NCBI GenBank assembly: GCA_964580585.1
Contig: CAZOKZ010000007.1
Location: forward strand, 1-64,000
Direction of reading: 5' to 3'
DNA length: 64,000 bases
Origin: CAZOKZ01 sp964580585
Lineage (GTDB): Bacteria; Sumerlaeota; Sumerlaeia; SLMS01; JAHLLQ01
Below, piece after piece: positions 17,435-27,227 of this stretch. Each line of letters begins with the position of its first letter. The stretch's first letter is position 1. The notes below the pieces were generated by a model. It had not been told where the DNA came from. It saw only the letters and a list, made by a program, of their open reading frames with translations, and made no database searches. The translations under genes were made by a program, and so were the position numbers.

Positions 17435-20400
17435 GTGACGCGACAAATTTATAATGGCATTGCAGCCGTAGTATGGCTTTTATTGGCCGGATTTGCGTAT
17501 TCTTTCTGGCCAACATTAGTCTCGATGTGCTCGTCGCGGTTTCCAGATGGTGGAAAAGAATTGGCCTTTGCGCTGGTTTTTTTCGGCCTTTTGACTGGAA
17601 TTATCGTGCATGCACTATTGGCAGAAAAATTGGCGCCTCGTCAAATTGGTTTTCGTAAACAGACAGACGAAGAAAAATTGGCGGAGGTGGAACAGGAAGT
17701 CAAACTTGCACTCAAAGACGGGCGTCCCAAACTGGCCATTCAGCACTACGAAAGTGCCGGATTGTATTACAAGGCCCTCGAAGTCGCCCAGAATCATCAG
17801 GACAAGGCGGCAATGGCGCGGCTGTATTTTCGAGTAGGACGCCACGCCAAGGCGTTGAAATTATACGATGAGTTGCGCGAATTCGAGGCTGCCGCCAACA
17901 CAGCGGTTTTGATGGGTGAAATGAGCAAGGCACGAAAGTATTATCACGAGGCTGCGCTCAATTGCAGTGAGGCTTCCCCGGCAGATATGCGCGCGGGATT
18001 GTGGGATCGAGCAGGACAGCGCAGTCGGGCGGCGGAATTGTATGAAGAAGCCGGTAATCTGATGATGGCCAGCGAATGCCTGGAGCTCATCGGCGAAACC
18101 GAACGAGGCAAGGTATTGCTCGATCGCGCGGAAATCATCAACGCTTACGAAAAGCGAAAAAGCGGTCAGCAAACAGGGGCGCCGACGCTGGCCGATATGA
18201 ATGCCACCTCCAAACAATCAGGTGAATTATTGGAAACCATGGGAGACCTGTTTGGGGCGGCAGTTTCCTATCGGGAAGCCAAAGATTATGGAAAAGCCGC
18301 TTTTTTGTTTGAACGATTCGAAGAATGGGAACGCGCCGCCCGGTGTTACGAAAAAATCCACAAAGAGGAAAAGGCTCGGGAGCTTAGAGAGTTAGCCAAG
18401 GCCAAAGAAGAAGCTGCCCGCGCCGCTTCCGATTCTCCCGAAGCACGGGCACCGTCGCCCGTTCAACAACACGCCCCCCCGGCTTCGGCTGCTATGCCCG
18501 CGCTGAATGCGGCGCCTGCTCCGGCGCCTCCATCACCGGTTGCGGCATTGCCTCCAATGCCTCCACCGCCTCCAGTCGCGCCGCCCATGATGCCCGCTGC
18601 TCCACCTGCACCTGCTGCCGCTTCTGCTGGTCAACCAACTCCGCCCCAACCTGCTCCGTTTATTTATGCTCAATCGCCCATGGCGCCGCCTCCCATGCCG
18701 GTGGCGCCTTCCATGGCCGCACCCGTGCAGTTCGTTAGCGTGATTCAACAAGCCCAGCCCATTCCGATTTTTTTGACCGCAGGACCAGGGATAGACTCTC
18801 CTGCGGGTGCATCGCCTGCGGGCCAGGCTCCGCCTCAGGTTTCCTCCGAGGCCCTGGCTCAGATGATTCAAAAGGGAAACTTTGCTGTCTTGTCACCTGC
18901 CATGGCAGGGATTTCCTCTGGCCAATGGATGCAAGCCGCCGTGACGTCAGAAAAAGAAGGCAACTTGCTGGCCGCCGCTGACCTGTATCGCCAGATGGGG
19001 CAAATTGTTCAGGCAGAATCGTGTTTGACAAAAGCAGGGCGTGCAATGGAAGCCGCTTTACTTGCCTACGGCATGGGAGAGCGCCAACGGGCGCTTCGTG
19101 TGTTGAAACAAAGCCTGGAGGAAAAAACCGACAACGAAATCGGGTGCCTGCTAGGCGAATTTTTCATCGCCCAAGGCAAATACTTCCAGGCATTGCGCGT
19201 CTTGAAAGGCAAATTGGCGCGCAATGGCTGCAATGAGGACAACGCCCAGTTGTTCTATCATTTTGCGCGGCGGTTTGAAATGGCGGGAGCCGATCGGGAA
19301 GCATTGGCTCTCTACGATGAAATGCTCGCCTGTGGCGCAATTTCCACGGAAGTTACCGAGCGGATGGAAAAGCTGGAAAAAAAACTGAACATTCCGCGCA
19401 ATTCACCCGAACGACATCTGACGATGTTGATGGATCAGAAGAAGAAAAAAGAAAACAATGATGGACGGGTTTCAGCAGCGGATTTCCTCCGGATGGAATT
19501 CGATGAAACGTCCGGTTTTCTCACCGATGACGAATCGGAGGATAAACCCGAACCGGAAACGGAAAAGGAAGAAACCCCAGCCGAGCAGCCACCGGCAAAA
19601 ATACACCCGTTTCCCTTTTCTCCGCCTCATATCGTTGCGAAATACGAGGTCGAAGAAGCCAAGGCAAGTCCGGGGACGATTGCCCCCTTGGTGCAGCGCG
19701 AGCTTTCCCTGTTTGGCGATCCCGAATCCCTTAAAACGATTCCGCGTCCAAACGTACTGGGTGATGTCGCAGCCCCACGCGACCCATTTGCCCCAGCCCA
19801 GCGTTATCGCCTGATACGCGAACTGGCGCGTGGTGGCATGGGCATCGTCTATGAAGCCGAAGATCGTGCATTGTCTCGTCCACTTGCGATCAAATTGATC
19901 AACCAGACATCGGCAAGCGAGCAGGATCTCGAACAATTTTTGATGGAAGCGCGGGCGATTGCTCGCCTCAACCATCAGAACATCGTCGCTGTGTACGATT
20001 TCGGCATGATGAATCTGAAGCACTACATTGCGATGGAATTGGTACAAGGCAACGACTTGCGCCAAATGGTTAGCCAGGAGAAGAAACTTCCACTGAAAGA
20101 AGCCCTGCGATTGTTTATTGAAATTGCACGAGGGCTCCAGGTGGCGCACGAAGCCGGGGTGGTTCACCGCGATATCAAACCGGCGAATATACTGCTGACA
20201 TCGAAACAACAGGTAAAAATCGTCGATTTCGGACTCGCGAAACTATCGGCGGATTCCAACAAAGCCGTTAGTCCAGAAACGCATTTCCGCACCGCAGGCA
20301 CACCGGGATACATGGCGCCCGAGCAAATCGTTGGGGGCGATTTGCTGCCCGCGTGCGATATTTACGCCTTGGGAATTACGTTGTTCGCCATGTTGGTTGG

Positions 20401-20617
20401 CAAACCACCGCATCAAACGCGTGGTATCAACACGCAAGGGGGCGTCGTCGAGTTTCAGCTCACGGGCGAATTGCCCACGCTGAAAGAATTCGTTCCCGAC
20501 GTGCCCGCCGCCATCGACCAGACGTACCAATACTGCACCCGCCGCGACCAGGGAGAACGCTACCAATCCATTGAAGCGTTCCTGCCCGTGATGGAGCAGT
20601 GGATGCACGCGTTGTGA
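17435..20617 (+). CDS. Membrane TPR protein with C-terminal Ser/Thr protein kinase
   Basis: Predicted signalling kinase of 1060 aa. Two membrane segments lie near the N-terminus (about 9-28 and 40-60). A long TPR-like helical region follows (about 80-330; for example AIQHYESAGLYYKALEVAQ). Next is a Pro/Ala-rich linker (about 330-480), a second TPR block (about 480-640), and an acidic linker. The PknB-type kinase is at the very C-terminus (about 790-1060). Kinase motifs are complete: ELARGGMGIVYEAED, catalytic Lys in LAIKLIN, HRDIKPANILL, DFGLAK and GYMAPEQ. I chose GTG 17435, with GAGGA four bases upstream, over TTG 17414. Most bacterial kinases have the catalytic domain at the N-terminus, so this order is unusual. 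The kinase faces the cytoplasm. Confidence 0.85.
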   Translation: MTRQIYNGIAAVVWLLLAGFAYSFWPTLVSMCSSRFPDGGKELAFALVFFGLLTGIIVHALLAEKLAPRQIGFRKQTDEEKLAEVEQEVKLALKDGRPKLAIQHYESAGLYYKALEVAQNHQDKAAMARLYFRVGRHAKALKLYDELREFEAAANTAVLMGEMSKARKYYHEAALNCSEASPADMRAGLWDRAGQRSRAAELYEEAGNLMMASECLELIGETERGKVLLDRAEIINAYEKRKSGQQTGAPTLADMNATSKQSGELLETMGDLFGAAVSYREAKDYGKAAFLFERFEEWERAARCYEKIHKEEKARELRELAKAKEEAARAASDSPEARAPSPVQQHAPPASAAMPALNAAPAPAPPSPVAALPPMPPPPPVAPPMMPAAPPAPAAASAGQPTPPQPAPFIYAQSPMAPPPMPVAPSMAAPVQFVSVIQQAQPIPIFLTAGPGIDSPAGASPAGQAPPQVSSEALAQMIQKGNFAVLSPAMAGISSGQWMQAAVTSEKEGNLLAAADLYRQMGQIVQAESCLTKAGRAMEAALLAYGMGERQRALRVLKQSLEEKTDNEIGCLLGEFFIAQGKYFQALRVLKGKLARNGCNEDNAQLFYHFARRFEMAGADREALALYDEMLACGAISTEVTERMEKLEKKLNIPRNSPERHLTMLMDQKKKKENNDGRVSAADFLRMEFDETSGFLTDDESEDKPEPETEKEETPAEQPPAKIHPFPFSPPHIVAKYEVEEAKASPGTIAPLVQRELSLFGDPESLKTIPRPNVLGDVAAPRDPFAPAQRYRLIRELARGGMGIVYEAEDRALSRPLAIKLINQTSASEQDLEQFLMEARAIARLNHQNIVAVYDFGMMNLKHYIAMELVQGNDLRQMVSQEKKLPLKEALRLFIEIARGLQVAHEAGVVHRDIKPANILLTSKQQVKIVDFGLAKLSADSNKAVSPETHFRTAGTPGYMAPEQIVGGDLLPACDIYALGITLFAMLVGKPPHQTRGINTQGGVVEFQLTGELPTLKEFVPDVPAAIDQTYQYCTRRDQGERYQSIEAFLPVMEQWMHAL

Positions 20618-20627
20618 ACGGGATAAC

Positions 20628-23219
20628 CTACCGCACCATCGGAAAACCGGTCCTGGGGTTGCTGGCCATATCGTAAACAACTTCGATGCCGTGTGGATTT
20701 TCTAAATCGCGCAGGACAAAGTTATCCACGATCTTGCCATCTTCGTCGATGGTTTGGGCGATAAGGTTTTCGCCCTCGAATCGTACATTCACGAACGTGC
20801 ATTTGTCGTTATCGTAAGCGATCCGTTCCTCATTAGGGGGAAAGGGACCTTTCGATACCACCGAACCGGCGCCTGCGGTAATATGAACAATGCCTTCGTG
20901 AGGTCGCAGGCGTTCGTAGATATGATTGTGTCCGGCAAAGACGACATCGATATCGTTTTTCCCGAGGATGACCGGTTTCAGCAGTTGATAAAGTCGTTTG
21001 TTCGCTCCGTGGCTGACGTTTGACGCCTGCAAAGGTGTGTGAATCAGTAAAATTTTCCAATGAGAGGTGCAGGCCTCCAGCTCATTTTTAAACCAAACAT
21101 ACTGGTAGGGATCATGTTCAAGCGTCGCAGAGTCTAACATGAAAAACGTCACCATTTTATCGCCATATGTGACGCTGTAATATCGTTTTCCTCCCATCCC
21201 GAGTGCTGGGCTGTTTAGTTCGTCTGTCGAAAACTTATTGGAATAATCGTGGTTGCCGAGTGTGGCGTGCACATCCACGCCGGACCCAATTAACGAACCG
21301 TACGGACCCACCAGGCATTGGTCCAAACCTTCCGCGATTGTTGATACATCCACATATACTTGATCGCCCAGCAGCAACATTGCATCGATAGGCGTTTTTG
21401 CATTGAGTGCCACCATTTGGTCGGCCAATCGATATTGGCGTTTGCTGTTTTCACCCGTGTCGCCAACCAGGACGAACGAAAGCTGCCGGTCTTCCAATCC
21501 CAGAGGAGATTGCGGCGCCCCTTTTTCAAACAACCCCAATCGTTCGTCGGTCACAATACCTTCCCATGCTTTGCGGTAACCCTTTGCGGTCGCTTGTTCA
21601 TTGAACTGCTCAATATCATCGCCTCGAAAAAGCAACAAAGTCGGCAAGGAGGTGGCGTTGTTTTCTTTCCAGAGTTTTTTCTCAAAAGGCTTGAGGGGAA
21701 GTGCATGATAAGCATGGAATTCTGGTTTGTCTGCGCTTCCGAAAGCAGCAATAGCTTCCGATTCGGGTAAGGATTTGGCAAAATCCCTGGTGAACATTTC
21801 ACCAAACGCGCGAGTAGAATAGATCGGATTGATTGCCGGTCTCATTACGATGTAATCCGCCAACCCCATGAACAAAACAAGCCCCACCATAGTATGTAAA
21901 ATCTGCCAATTCGTTCTCATATGTGAGCGTAGCTTTAGAAGTGAGCCCAAGGCTCCGAAACCCAAAACAATGGCACCGATTCCACAAGGAATAGTGATAA
22001 AGATATTTTGATTCCAAAGTATATCAGGCCGTATCAAAGAAAAAATTCCCACTGAAATCAGAAGAATTCCCGACAGAATAGAAAGGCTGAAAATGGTGCG
22101 CGCTAATCGGGGCGATGGGTCTTCCCAGCGGGTGATTTTTTCCAGTCCCCAGGCAACGAAAAGCGACATGCTGGGGATCAACGGCAGCATGTACGTTTGG
22201 CGTTTTCCATGGGCAAGACATAAAACTAAAAATGGAACCGCAAACCAGCCTACCAGTGGAACGAGTCTGCCGAGATCCAATTGCTTGCGTTTTTTGTAAA
22301 CAAAGATCCCAATGGGAATCAGTAGAAATGCCCATGGGAAATAAATCGCAGTAAAAATCCGAGGGATATAATACCAAAACGGTTCGGCGTGATCGCCGTG
22401 CAGCAATCGATCAACCGTTTCGCCTTTTACCTGTCCCTCGACAAAACTTGCGCCTGCGGCTTTTCCTTGCATGTATAGCCATATCCCAGTCAATCCCCCC
22501 ACGATGATAAGCCCCATCAAGGGGCGTGCGTTCAAGAACGGGCGAGGGGACCGAGCAAAGAGGCATTCGGCCAATACAACCGATATCACGATCAAAATTG
22601 CCAAGGGTCCCTTGGTGAGCATCGCCGCAGCCAATGCTCCCCAAAGCCAGAACGATCGGGCGGGTGAAAGTCGTTCGTTGTTAGGTCGCGTCATCCACGC
22701 TGCTAACGAGGCCACAATCCACCCGGTGAACATCATGTCCAGCTTGGCGTCCGGGGCGTTGCTTAAAAAAGCCGCCGAAGCGCCTGTCAATAAGGCTGCT
22801 ACCCATCCCACGCGGCGACTGTAAAGATGACGCCCAATGGCGAATGTTCCAACAATAGCTCCTACCGCTGCCAGAACCGAAGGCAATCGCGCGGCCCACG
22901 CGAGCGAAATCCCTCCAAAAACCTTTACCGTACCCGCTATTAACCAGAACGGCAGAGGAGGCTTCTGATCATAGGGTTCTCCAAACAGCGTGAGCAAAAA
23001 CCAATTGCCGCGCCCAAGCAATTCGCGCGCGACCATCGTATAACGGGTTTCATCGGCACCCCACAAATCCCAAAGACCACATGTCGAGGTCCAATAGAGA
23101 CAAAAAAATACCACCAGTATCAGAGGTGGCATCCAAGGGCGTTCGAGCCAGTGCGGAAGTGGCTTTTCGGAGCCTGCCCCTTGGTTTGCAGCGCTTGCGG
23201 CTTCGTGAGAAGAACTCAT
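20628..23219 (-). CDS. ArnT/PMT-like glycosyltransferase fused to a metallophosphoesterase
   Basis: An 863-aa protein with two recognisable halves. Residues about 30-470 are a GT39/GT83-type polyprenyl-phosphate-dependent glycosyltransferase with many membrane helices. The first-loop acidic motif is WGADETRYTMVARE, and YDQKPPLPFW is a conserved loop. Residues about 575-863 are a calcineurin-like phosphoesterase with the full metal set: VLVGDTGEN, LLGDQVY, LGNHDYS, LIHTPL and FAGHNHIYER. A soluble segment (about 470-575) joins them. The C-terminal half should lie on the same side as the ArnT soluble domain, outside the cytoplasm. It may process the polyprenyl phosphate donor or a phosphorylated glycan, but that is inference. 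Only 10 bp separate its end from the convergent kinase gene. Confidence 0.85.
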   Translation of the reverse strand: MSSSHEAASAANQGAGSEKPLPHWLERPWMPPLILVVFFCLYWTSTCGLWDLWGADETRYTMVARELLGRGNWFLLTLFGEPYDQKPPLPFWLIAGTVKVFGGISLAWAARLPSVLAAVGAIVGTFAIGRHLYSRRVGWVAALLTGASAAFLSNAPDAKLDMMFTGWIVASLAAWMTRPNNERLSPARSFWLWGALAAAMLTKGPLAILIVISVVLAECLFARSPRPFLNARPLMGLIIVGGLTGIWLYMQGKAAGASFVEGQVKGETVDRLLHGDHAEPFWYYIPRIFTAIYFPWAFLLIPIGIFVYKKRKQLDLGRLVPLVGWFAVPFLVLCLAHGKRQTYMLPLIPSMSLFVAWGLEKITRWEDPSPRLARTIFSLSILSGILLISVGIFSLIRPDILWNQNIFITIPCGIGAIVLGFGALGSLLKLRSHMRTNWQILHTMVGLVLFMGLADYIVMRPAINPIYSTRAFGEMFTRDFAKSLPESEAIAAFGSADKPEFHAYHALPLKPFEKKLWKENNATSLPTLLLFRGDDIEQFNEQATAKGYRKAWEGIVTDERLGLFEKGAPQSPLGLEDRQLSFVLVGDTGENSKRQYRLADQMVALNAKTPIDAMLLLGDQVYVDVSTIAEGLDQCLVGPYGSLIGSGVDVHATLGNHDYSNKFSTDELNSPALGMGGKRYYSVTYGDKMVTFFMLDSATLEHDPYQYVWFKNELEACTSHWKILLIHTPLQASNVSHGANKRLYQLLKPVILGKNDIDVVFAGHNHIYERLRPHEGIVHITAGAGSVVSKGPFPPNEERIAYDNDKCTFVNVRFEGENLIAQTIDEDGKIVDNFVLRDLENPHGIEVVYDMASNPRTGFPMVR

Positions 23220-23372
23220 TTAAGTCCTGGCCTTGTAAGCAAAGGAGTCGCGCTAGAGAAAATCGGATCGTCGAGCTCCAATATCCGTACAAGTTTGATG
23301 CCAATGACTTACGGCCAGTTGAAAGTATTATTCAAGGGGAGAGATAGGGTTCCCGGAAGCAATCAAATCAAA

Positions 23373-23404
23373 CGGCGGGAAAAGATCGTATTCTTCTCCC
23401 GCCG
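23373..23404 (-). terminator. Terminator downstream of the aldolase gene
   Basis: A 13-bp stem (23373-23385 with 23392-23404, one G-U pair on the minus strand) with a six-base loop lies 44 bp beyond the aldolase stop. On the minus strand it is followed by TTTGATTTGATTG, a moderate T-rich tail. The position and stem strength fit a factor-independent terminator for the aldolase transcript. Confidence 0.65.
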
Positions 23405-23447
23405 GAAGTTATTACATCGTTAGGCTGAAATAATTTAGCAGCCGTAT

Positions 23448-24497
23448 TTACTTCTTATACTGCGCGGCAACCTCGGCAAGCGACAACGGCGCGTAATCCT
23501 TGCCGTGTCCAGCTTGCCCAAAGTCGGTCATCTTGCCCTTGATCAGTTCATAGAGCGCCGTGCGGGCGGGCTTGAGCCAATCGCGCGGATCGAACAGGTC
23601 CGGCTTGGTCCACAGCAGCTTGCGCACCGCTGCCGTCATCGCGATACGGCCGTCCGTATCGACGTTGATTTTGCGCACGCCGCGCGCGATGCCGAACTGG
23701 ATGTCGGGAATCGGAATGCCCATGCTGTTTTTCATCGCGCCGCCGTATTTGTTCACTTCGGCGACCAGTTCCTGCGGCACGGACGAGCTGCCGTGCATCA
23801 CGAGTGGGAAATTCGGGTAACCCGCTTCGGCGAGGTTCTTCTCGATCAGCTCGATACGGTCAAGCGCCAGACGCGGGGGCAACGCATTGCCGTCCTTGTC
23901 GTAACGCATCGTTTTGTAGGCGCCGTGGCTGGTGCCAATCGCAAGCGCCAACGTGTCGATGCCGGTTTTCTTCACGAAATCCACCGCCTGAACCGGGTCG
24001 GTCAGGTGCGAATCGTCGTCCAGGGCAATGCCCGCGCCGTGGCCGTCTTCGATACCGCCCAGGCAACCCAATTCGCCTTCGACGCTGACGCCCGCCGCGT
24101 GCGCGAATTCCACCACCTCGGCGGTGACTTCCACGTTGTACTCGTAGCTGGCAACCGTCTTGCCGTCAGGCATCAGCGAGCCGTCCATCATCACCGACGT
24201 AAAGCCAAGATCGATCGCTTGCTTGCAGGTTTCGGGCGAATTGCCGTGGTCCAGGTGCAGCACCACCTTGACGTCTGGATGGCGCTCGACAGCGGCTTCC
24301 ATCAACTTCTTGAGGTAAATCAGTTCCGAGTAAGCAAGCGCCCCACGGCTGGCCTGGATAATGACTGGCGCGTCGAGTTCCTCGGCGGCCTTCATAATGG
24401 CCTGAATTTGTTCCATGTTGTTGACGTTGAAGGCGCCAACGCCATAGCCGCCCTTGGCTGCTTCTTCAAGCGCCTGGCGCAGAGTAATCAAAGGCAT
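23448..24497 (-). CDS. fba: Class II fructose-bisphosphate aldolase
   Basis: Zinc-dependent aldolase (349 aa) that interconverts fructose 1,6-bisphosphate with glyceraldehyde 3-phosphate and dihydroxyacetone phosphate in glycolysis and gluconeogenesis. Visible motifs are GVGAFNVNNMEQIQA at the N-terminus, VVLHLDHGNSPETCKQAID with zinc-site residues, TSVMMDGS, SVEGELGCLGGIEDG, LALAIGTSHGAYK and VMHGSSSVPQE. I chose ATG 24497 because AAGGGAA precedes it and MPLITLRQALEEA is the standard family start; the frame is open back to 24566. It lies about 100 bp downstream of the FG-GAP gene on the same strand but is probably expressed on its own as a housekeeping gene. Confidence 0.95.
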   Translation of the reverse strand: MPLITLRQALEEAAKGGYGVGAFNVNNMEQIQAIMKAAEELDAPVIIQASRGALAYSELIYLKKLMEAAVERHPDVKVVLHLDHGNSPETCKQAIDLGFTSVMMDGSLMPDGKTVASYEYNVEVTAEVVEFAHAAGVSVEGELGCLGGIEDGHGAGIALDDDSHLTDPVQAVDFVKKTGIDTLALAIGTSHGAYKTMRYDKDGNALPPRLALDRIELIEKNLAEAGYPNFPLVMHGSSSVPQELVAEVNKYGGAMKNSMGIPIPDIQFGIARGVRKINVDTDGRIAMTAAVRKLLWTKPDLFDPRDWLKPARTALYELIKGKMTDFGQAGHGKDYAPLSLAEVAAQYKK

Positions 24498-24599
24498 GTC
24501 TGTGTTCCCTTTCGACGTTCGGAAAATCGTGGGGCAAACGGTTCCCACCGCGCGGCGGCGTGTCAATTCGGGAATGACAGGCGGTGGTTGATCGGTCGC

Positions 24600-26669
24600 T
24601 CAATGCACCATCCACGCGTCCATCGTTATTGGAAGAGCAGGAGCCGCCAAGGCAAAGTACGACAACGACGTTACCGTTGCCGATGCAGTGTTGCGCGAGG
24701 CGTTGAGCGTCGTCGGTAGCTTGCTCCATGGGCCCGTGGGGGAGGAAGCTTGGTAGATTTTTAAGCCGCTTTCCTCCAACCTCGCAATTTCCGCGTTCGT
24801 GTACTTGAACGTCACCTCCGCGTTCGTCCAGCCGGTGCGCGTAGTGGAAAGCTGCCACATGACATTGGCAGGAATAGGATTAAGCAAGTGGACGTTACCA
24901 AGGCTGGGCGACGTGTCGTCGGGAATTCTGGGAATCCCGGCGATGCTCGAATTGTTTCGCGTTAGCGTTACCGTTTGCAGCGACACATTGTCCCCGTCCA
25001 CAAAATCAATCCACGCGCGCGCATCCGGCGACGAATCATTGCTGCCATCGCCAATTATGCCTACAGCTAGGCGAGGTGCATCGCCTGCTCTGGTAGTGGC
25101 ACGATATGTCGCAGACATAGGAAGTCGCCAGGGATTGAAAACGACATACGATTCACCCGCATTACCACGACCATTTGGATCAGCGGCGTCGCCTCCAATA
25201 ATAAAATCACTCAACCCATCACCATTTACATCGCCAACTCCAGAAACACAATGCCCAGAGTAGTCTTTTGAATTTACTCCCTTAATATAAATGCCTCCCA
25301 AACCTAGGCTTTCGAGTTCAACAGTTGTGTTGTCCATTTTGCCAAATACTATATATGATTCACCGGCATTGGAGACACCATCAGGGTCGGCGAATCGCGC
25401 GCCGATAATTAAATCACCAAACCCATCTCCGTTTAGATCTCCAGCCCCACAAGCACTTAACCCGGAAAAGTCAAGAGAGTCAACGCCCTCTATGCGGAAA
25501 CCTCCCGAACCAAGGTTTGCAAGTTCCACATTGTCGTTGTTTGATTTGCCAAATACAACATACGATTCTCCTGCATTGGAATGTCCGTTAGGATCAGCAT
25601 GAAATGCTCCGATAATTATATCGTTTAGTCCATCTCCGTTCACGTCTCCTGCTCCGCGTAGAGCTCTTCCTGAAAGATCACCCCGATCAATACCATCGAT
25701 TCGGAAACCACTAGTTCCCAAATTTGACAAACTAACTGGCAAAGTGTCGTTTTTTCCAAAAATGACATAAGACTCACCTGCATCTATTCTCCCACCGGGA
25801 TCTGCATCACTGGCACCTATTAGGAGGTCAACAATACCGTCTCCGTTCACATCTCCAGTTCCCGAAACACAAACTCCTGAATAATCGTTTATATCGATAC
25901 CCTCAATAAGAAAACCTTCCGGCCCAAGATTGCTGAGATCGACAACTGAAGTGTCTACCTTACCATAGACTACATAAGTGATTCCGGCGTCCTTCTTCGA
26001 ATTTGGATTTGCTCGAAAAGCGCCAATGAGCAAGTCGTCCAAACTATCACCATTCATATCACCCAACCCGGAAACACTAAATCCAGAGAAATCACCGGTG
26101 TTTGCACCATCAATTCTGAAGCCCGCATTACCCAGATTATTCAAGTCTATATCTTGATAAGTTTGATTGCCGAAGATAACATAGGATTCGCCCGCGTTCG
26201 ATTTTCCCGATGGATCGGCATATACAGAGTTTATGATAAAATCTGTTAATCCATCGCCATTAACATCGCCGACCCCGGCAACATCAATCCCAGAAAAATC
26301 AAATACATCAATCCCGTCAATTTTAATCCCTTGTGTACCGATGTTATTGAGATCGATTGAATCTCCATCAGTTTTTCCAAAAATAAGATAACTCTCACCT
26401 GCTCTGTTTTTTCCTTTCGGGTCGGCACCATAGGCCCCTATAATCAAATCTGACAATCCATCTCCATTCACATCTCCGGCACCTGAAACACTGATACCCG
26501 AATAATCTTTGGCGTTGGCTCCCTCGATCCGAAACCCCGGATGCACCGTTCCCAGGTCTTTCAATTCAATCACTTGCGTTTGGGCGTGAATCGGCATTGT
26601 CAGGGGGGCGAGCGCCACCATTCCCGCCAGCATCATGGTGCGTGTCGAACGACCCCATCGCTTTTTCAT
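24600..26669 (-). CDS. Secreted FG-GAP (integrin-like) seven-repeat protein
   Basis: Exported protein (689 aa) with a signal peptide (MKKRWGRSTRTMMLAGMVAL, cleavage near IHAQ). Seven repeats of about 68 residues follow (about 45-520). Each has GF-I-G, then DYSG--VSG-GDVNGDGLSDLIIGA, then ADP-G--NAGESYVVFGK, then VDL-NLG. These are FG-GAP blades with calcium-binding DVNGDGLSD-type loops. The N-terminal strand VIELKDLGT matches the closing strand of each repeat, so a ring of seven blades is likely. The last 165 residues are a separate beta-rich domain of unknown role. ATG 26669 is preceded by GGGAAGG. The family is commonly involved in adhesion or surface recognition; no ligand can be inferred. 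Confidence 0.8.
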   Translation of the reverse strand: MKKRWGRSTRTMMLAGMVALAPLTMPIHAQTQVIELKDLGTVHPGFRIEGANAKDYSGISVSGAGDVNGDGLSDLIIGAYGADPKGKNRAGESYLIFGKTDGDSIDLNNIGTQGIKIDGIDVFDFSGIDVAGVGDVNGDGLTDFIINSVYADPSGKSNAGESYVIFGNQTYQDIDLNNLGNAGFRIDGANTGDFSGFSVSGLGDMNGDSLDDLLIGAFRANPNSKKDAGITYVVYGKVDTSVVDLSNLGPEGFLIEGIDINDYSGVCVSGTGDVNGDGIVDLLIGASDADPGGRIDAGESYVIFGKNDTLPVSLSNLGTSGFRIDGIDRGDLSGRALRGAGDVNGDGLNDIIIGAFHADPNGHSNAGESYVVFGKSNNDNVELANLGSGGFRIEGVDSLDFSGLSACGAGDLNGDGFGDLIIGARFADPDGVSNAGESYIVFGKMDNTTVELESLGLGGIYIKGVNSKDYSGHCVSGVGDVNGDGLSDFIIGGDAADPNGRGNAGESYVVFNPWRLPMSATYRATTRAGDAPRLAVGIIGDGSNDSSPDARAWIDFVDGDNVSLQTVTLTRNNSSIAGIPRIPDDTSPSLGNVHLLNPIPANVMWQLSTTRTGWTNAEVTFKYTNAEIARLEESGLKIYQASSPTGPWSKLPTTLNASRNTASATVTSLSYFALAAPALPITMDAWMVH

Positions 26670-26924
26670 TTGAAAACCTTCCCGGTTGATTAGCTTTGAA
26701 TTTTTTTGAGGGCGGAGGATTTCTTTCTCATTCTTGAAGAGAAGTACAGCCCAAATGATGCATTTGAGATCGTTTGAGCGGCAAAATGCCCCTCCTTTCG
26801 ATTGGGTTGCAGAGGAGAGAAATTCGCTGAAAATCGCACTTTTGTGCAAAAAAGAGTCGATTCCGCGCCGGGGGCTTGGTTAAGTTGTTCTGAAGTTCAT
26901 TTTGGGGAAAAAGAAGAGAGTCGT

Positions 26925-27203
26925 ATGGCAGCCGCTTTGAAAAAATACTGGATTCGCGTGGAAACCAGCGCGCACGATACGAATTCCTGGATCAGCGCCC
27001 TGGGCTACGGCATCACGGCCTTCAGCCGAGAGGATGCGATCGATATGTTGCGCACCGAGGCCTTCGAGGGACAACCCATGCCCGAAGTCGTCGAGGTGGT
27101 CGAGGACGTGGACGAAGAAGAAATTCAGAAAAGGTATGGAATGGCCAAGCTGGAAGCCTTCCTGTGGCCGGGTATCTGGTACCCGACGTGGTACAAGTAT
27201 TGA
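26925..27203 (+). CDS. Small acidic hypothetical protein
   Basis: A 92-aa protein that I do not recognise. It starts at ATG 26925 after AAGAAGAGAG. The first 50 residues look like a small alpha-beta domain (KKYWIRVETSAHDTN, then GYGITAFSREDAIDMLR). An acidic segment follows (EVVEVVEDVDEEEIQKRY), and then an aromatic tail (FLWPGIWYPTWYKY). There is no signal peptide or membrane segment. It is divergent from the FG-GAP gene, with 255 bp between the starts, and converges on the STAS-like paralogue downstream with a 24-bp gap. The clear ribosome site and protein-like composition suggest a real gene. Confidence 0.6.
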   Translation: MAAALKKYWIRVETSAHDTNSWISALGYGITAFSREDAIDMLRTEAFEGQPMPEVVEVVEDVDEEEIQKRYGMAKLEAFLWPGIWYPTWYKY

Positions 27204-27227
27204 CTCTTGCTGAAACCAACCGCTGAT

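Noticed and set aside
23505..24719. Plus-strand frame of 404 codons opposite the aldolase gene
   Set aside because: Antisense to a complete class II aldolase; no family motif on this strand.
25100..26560. Regular spacing of similar 200-bp units, first considered as tandem DNA repeats or a CRISPR-like array
   Set aside because: The units encode FG-GAP blades in frame, and DNA similarity is only moderate with no constant spacer-repeat pattern.
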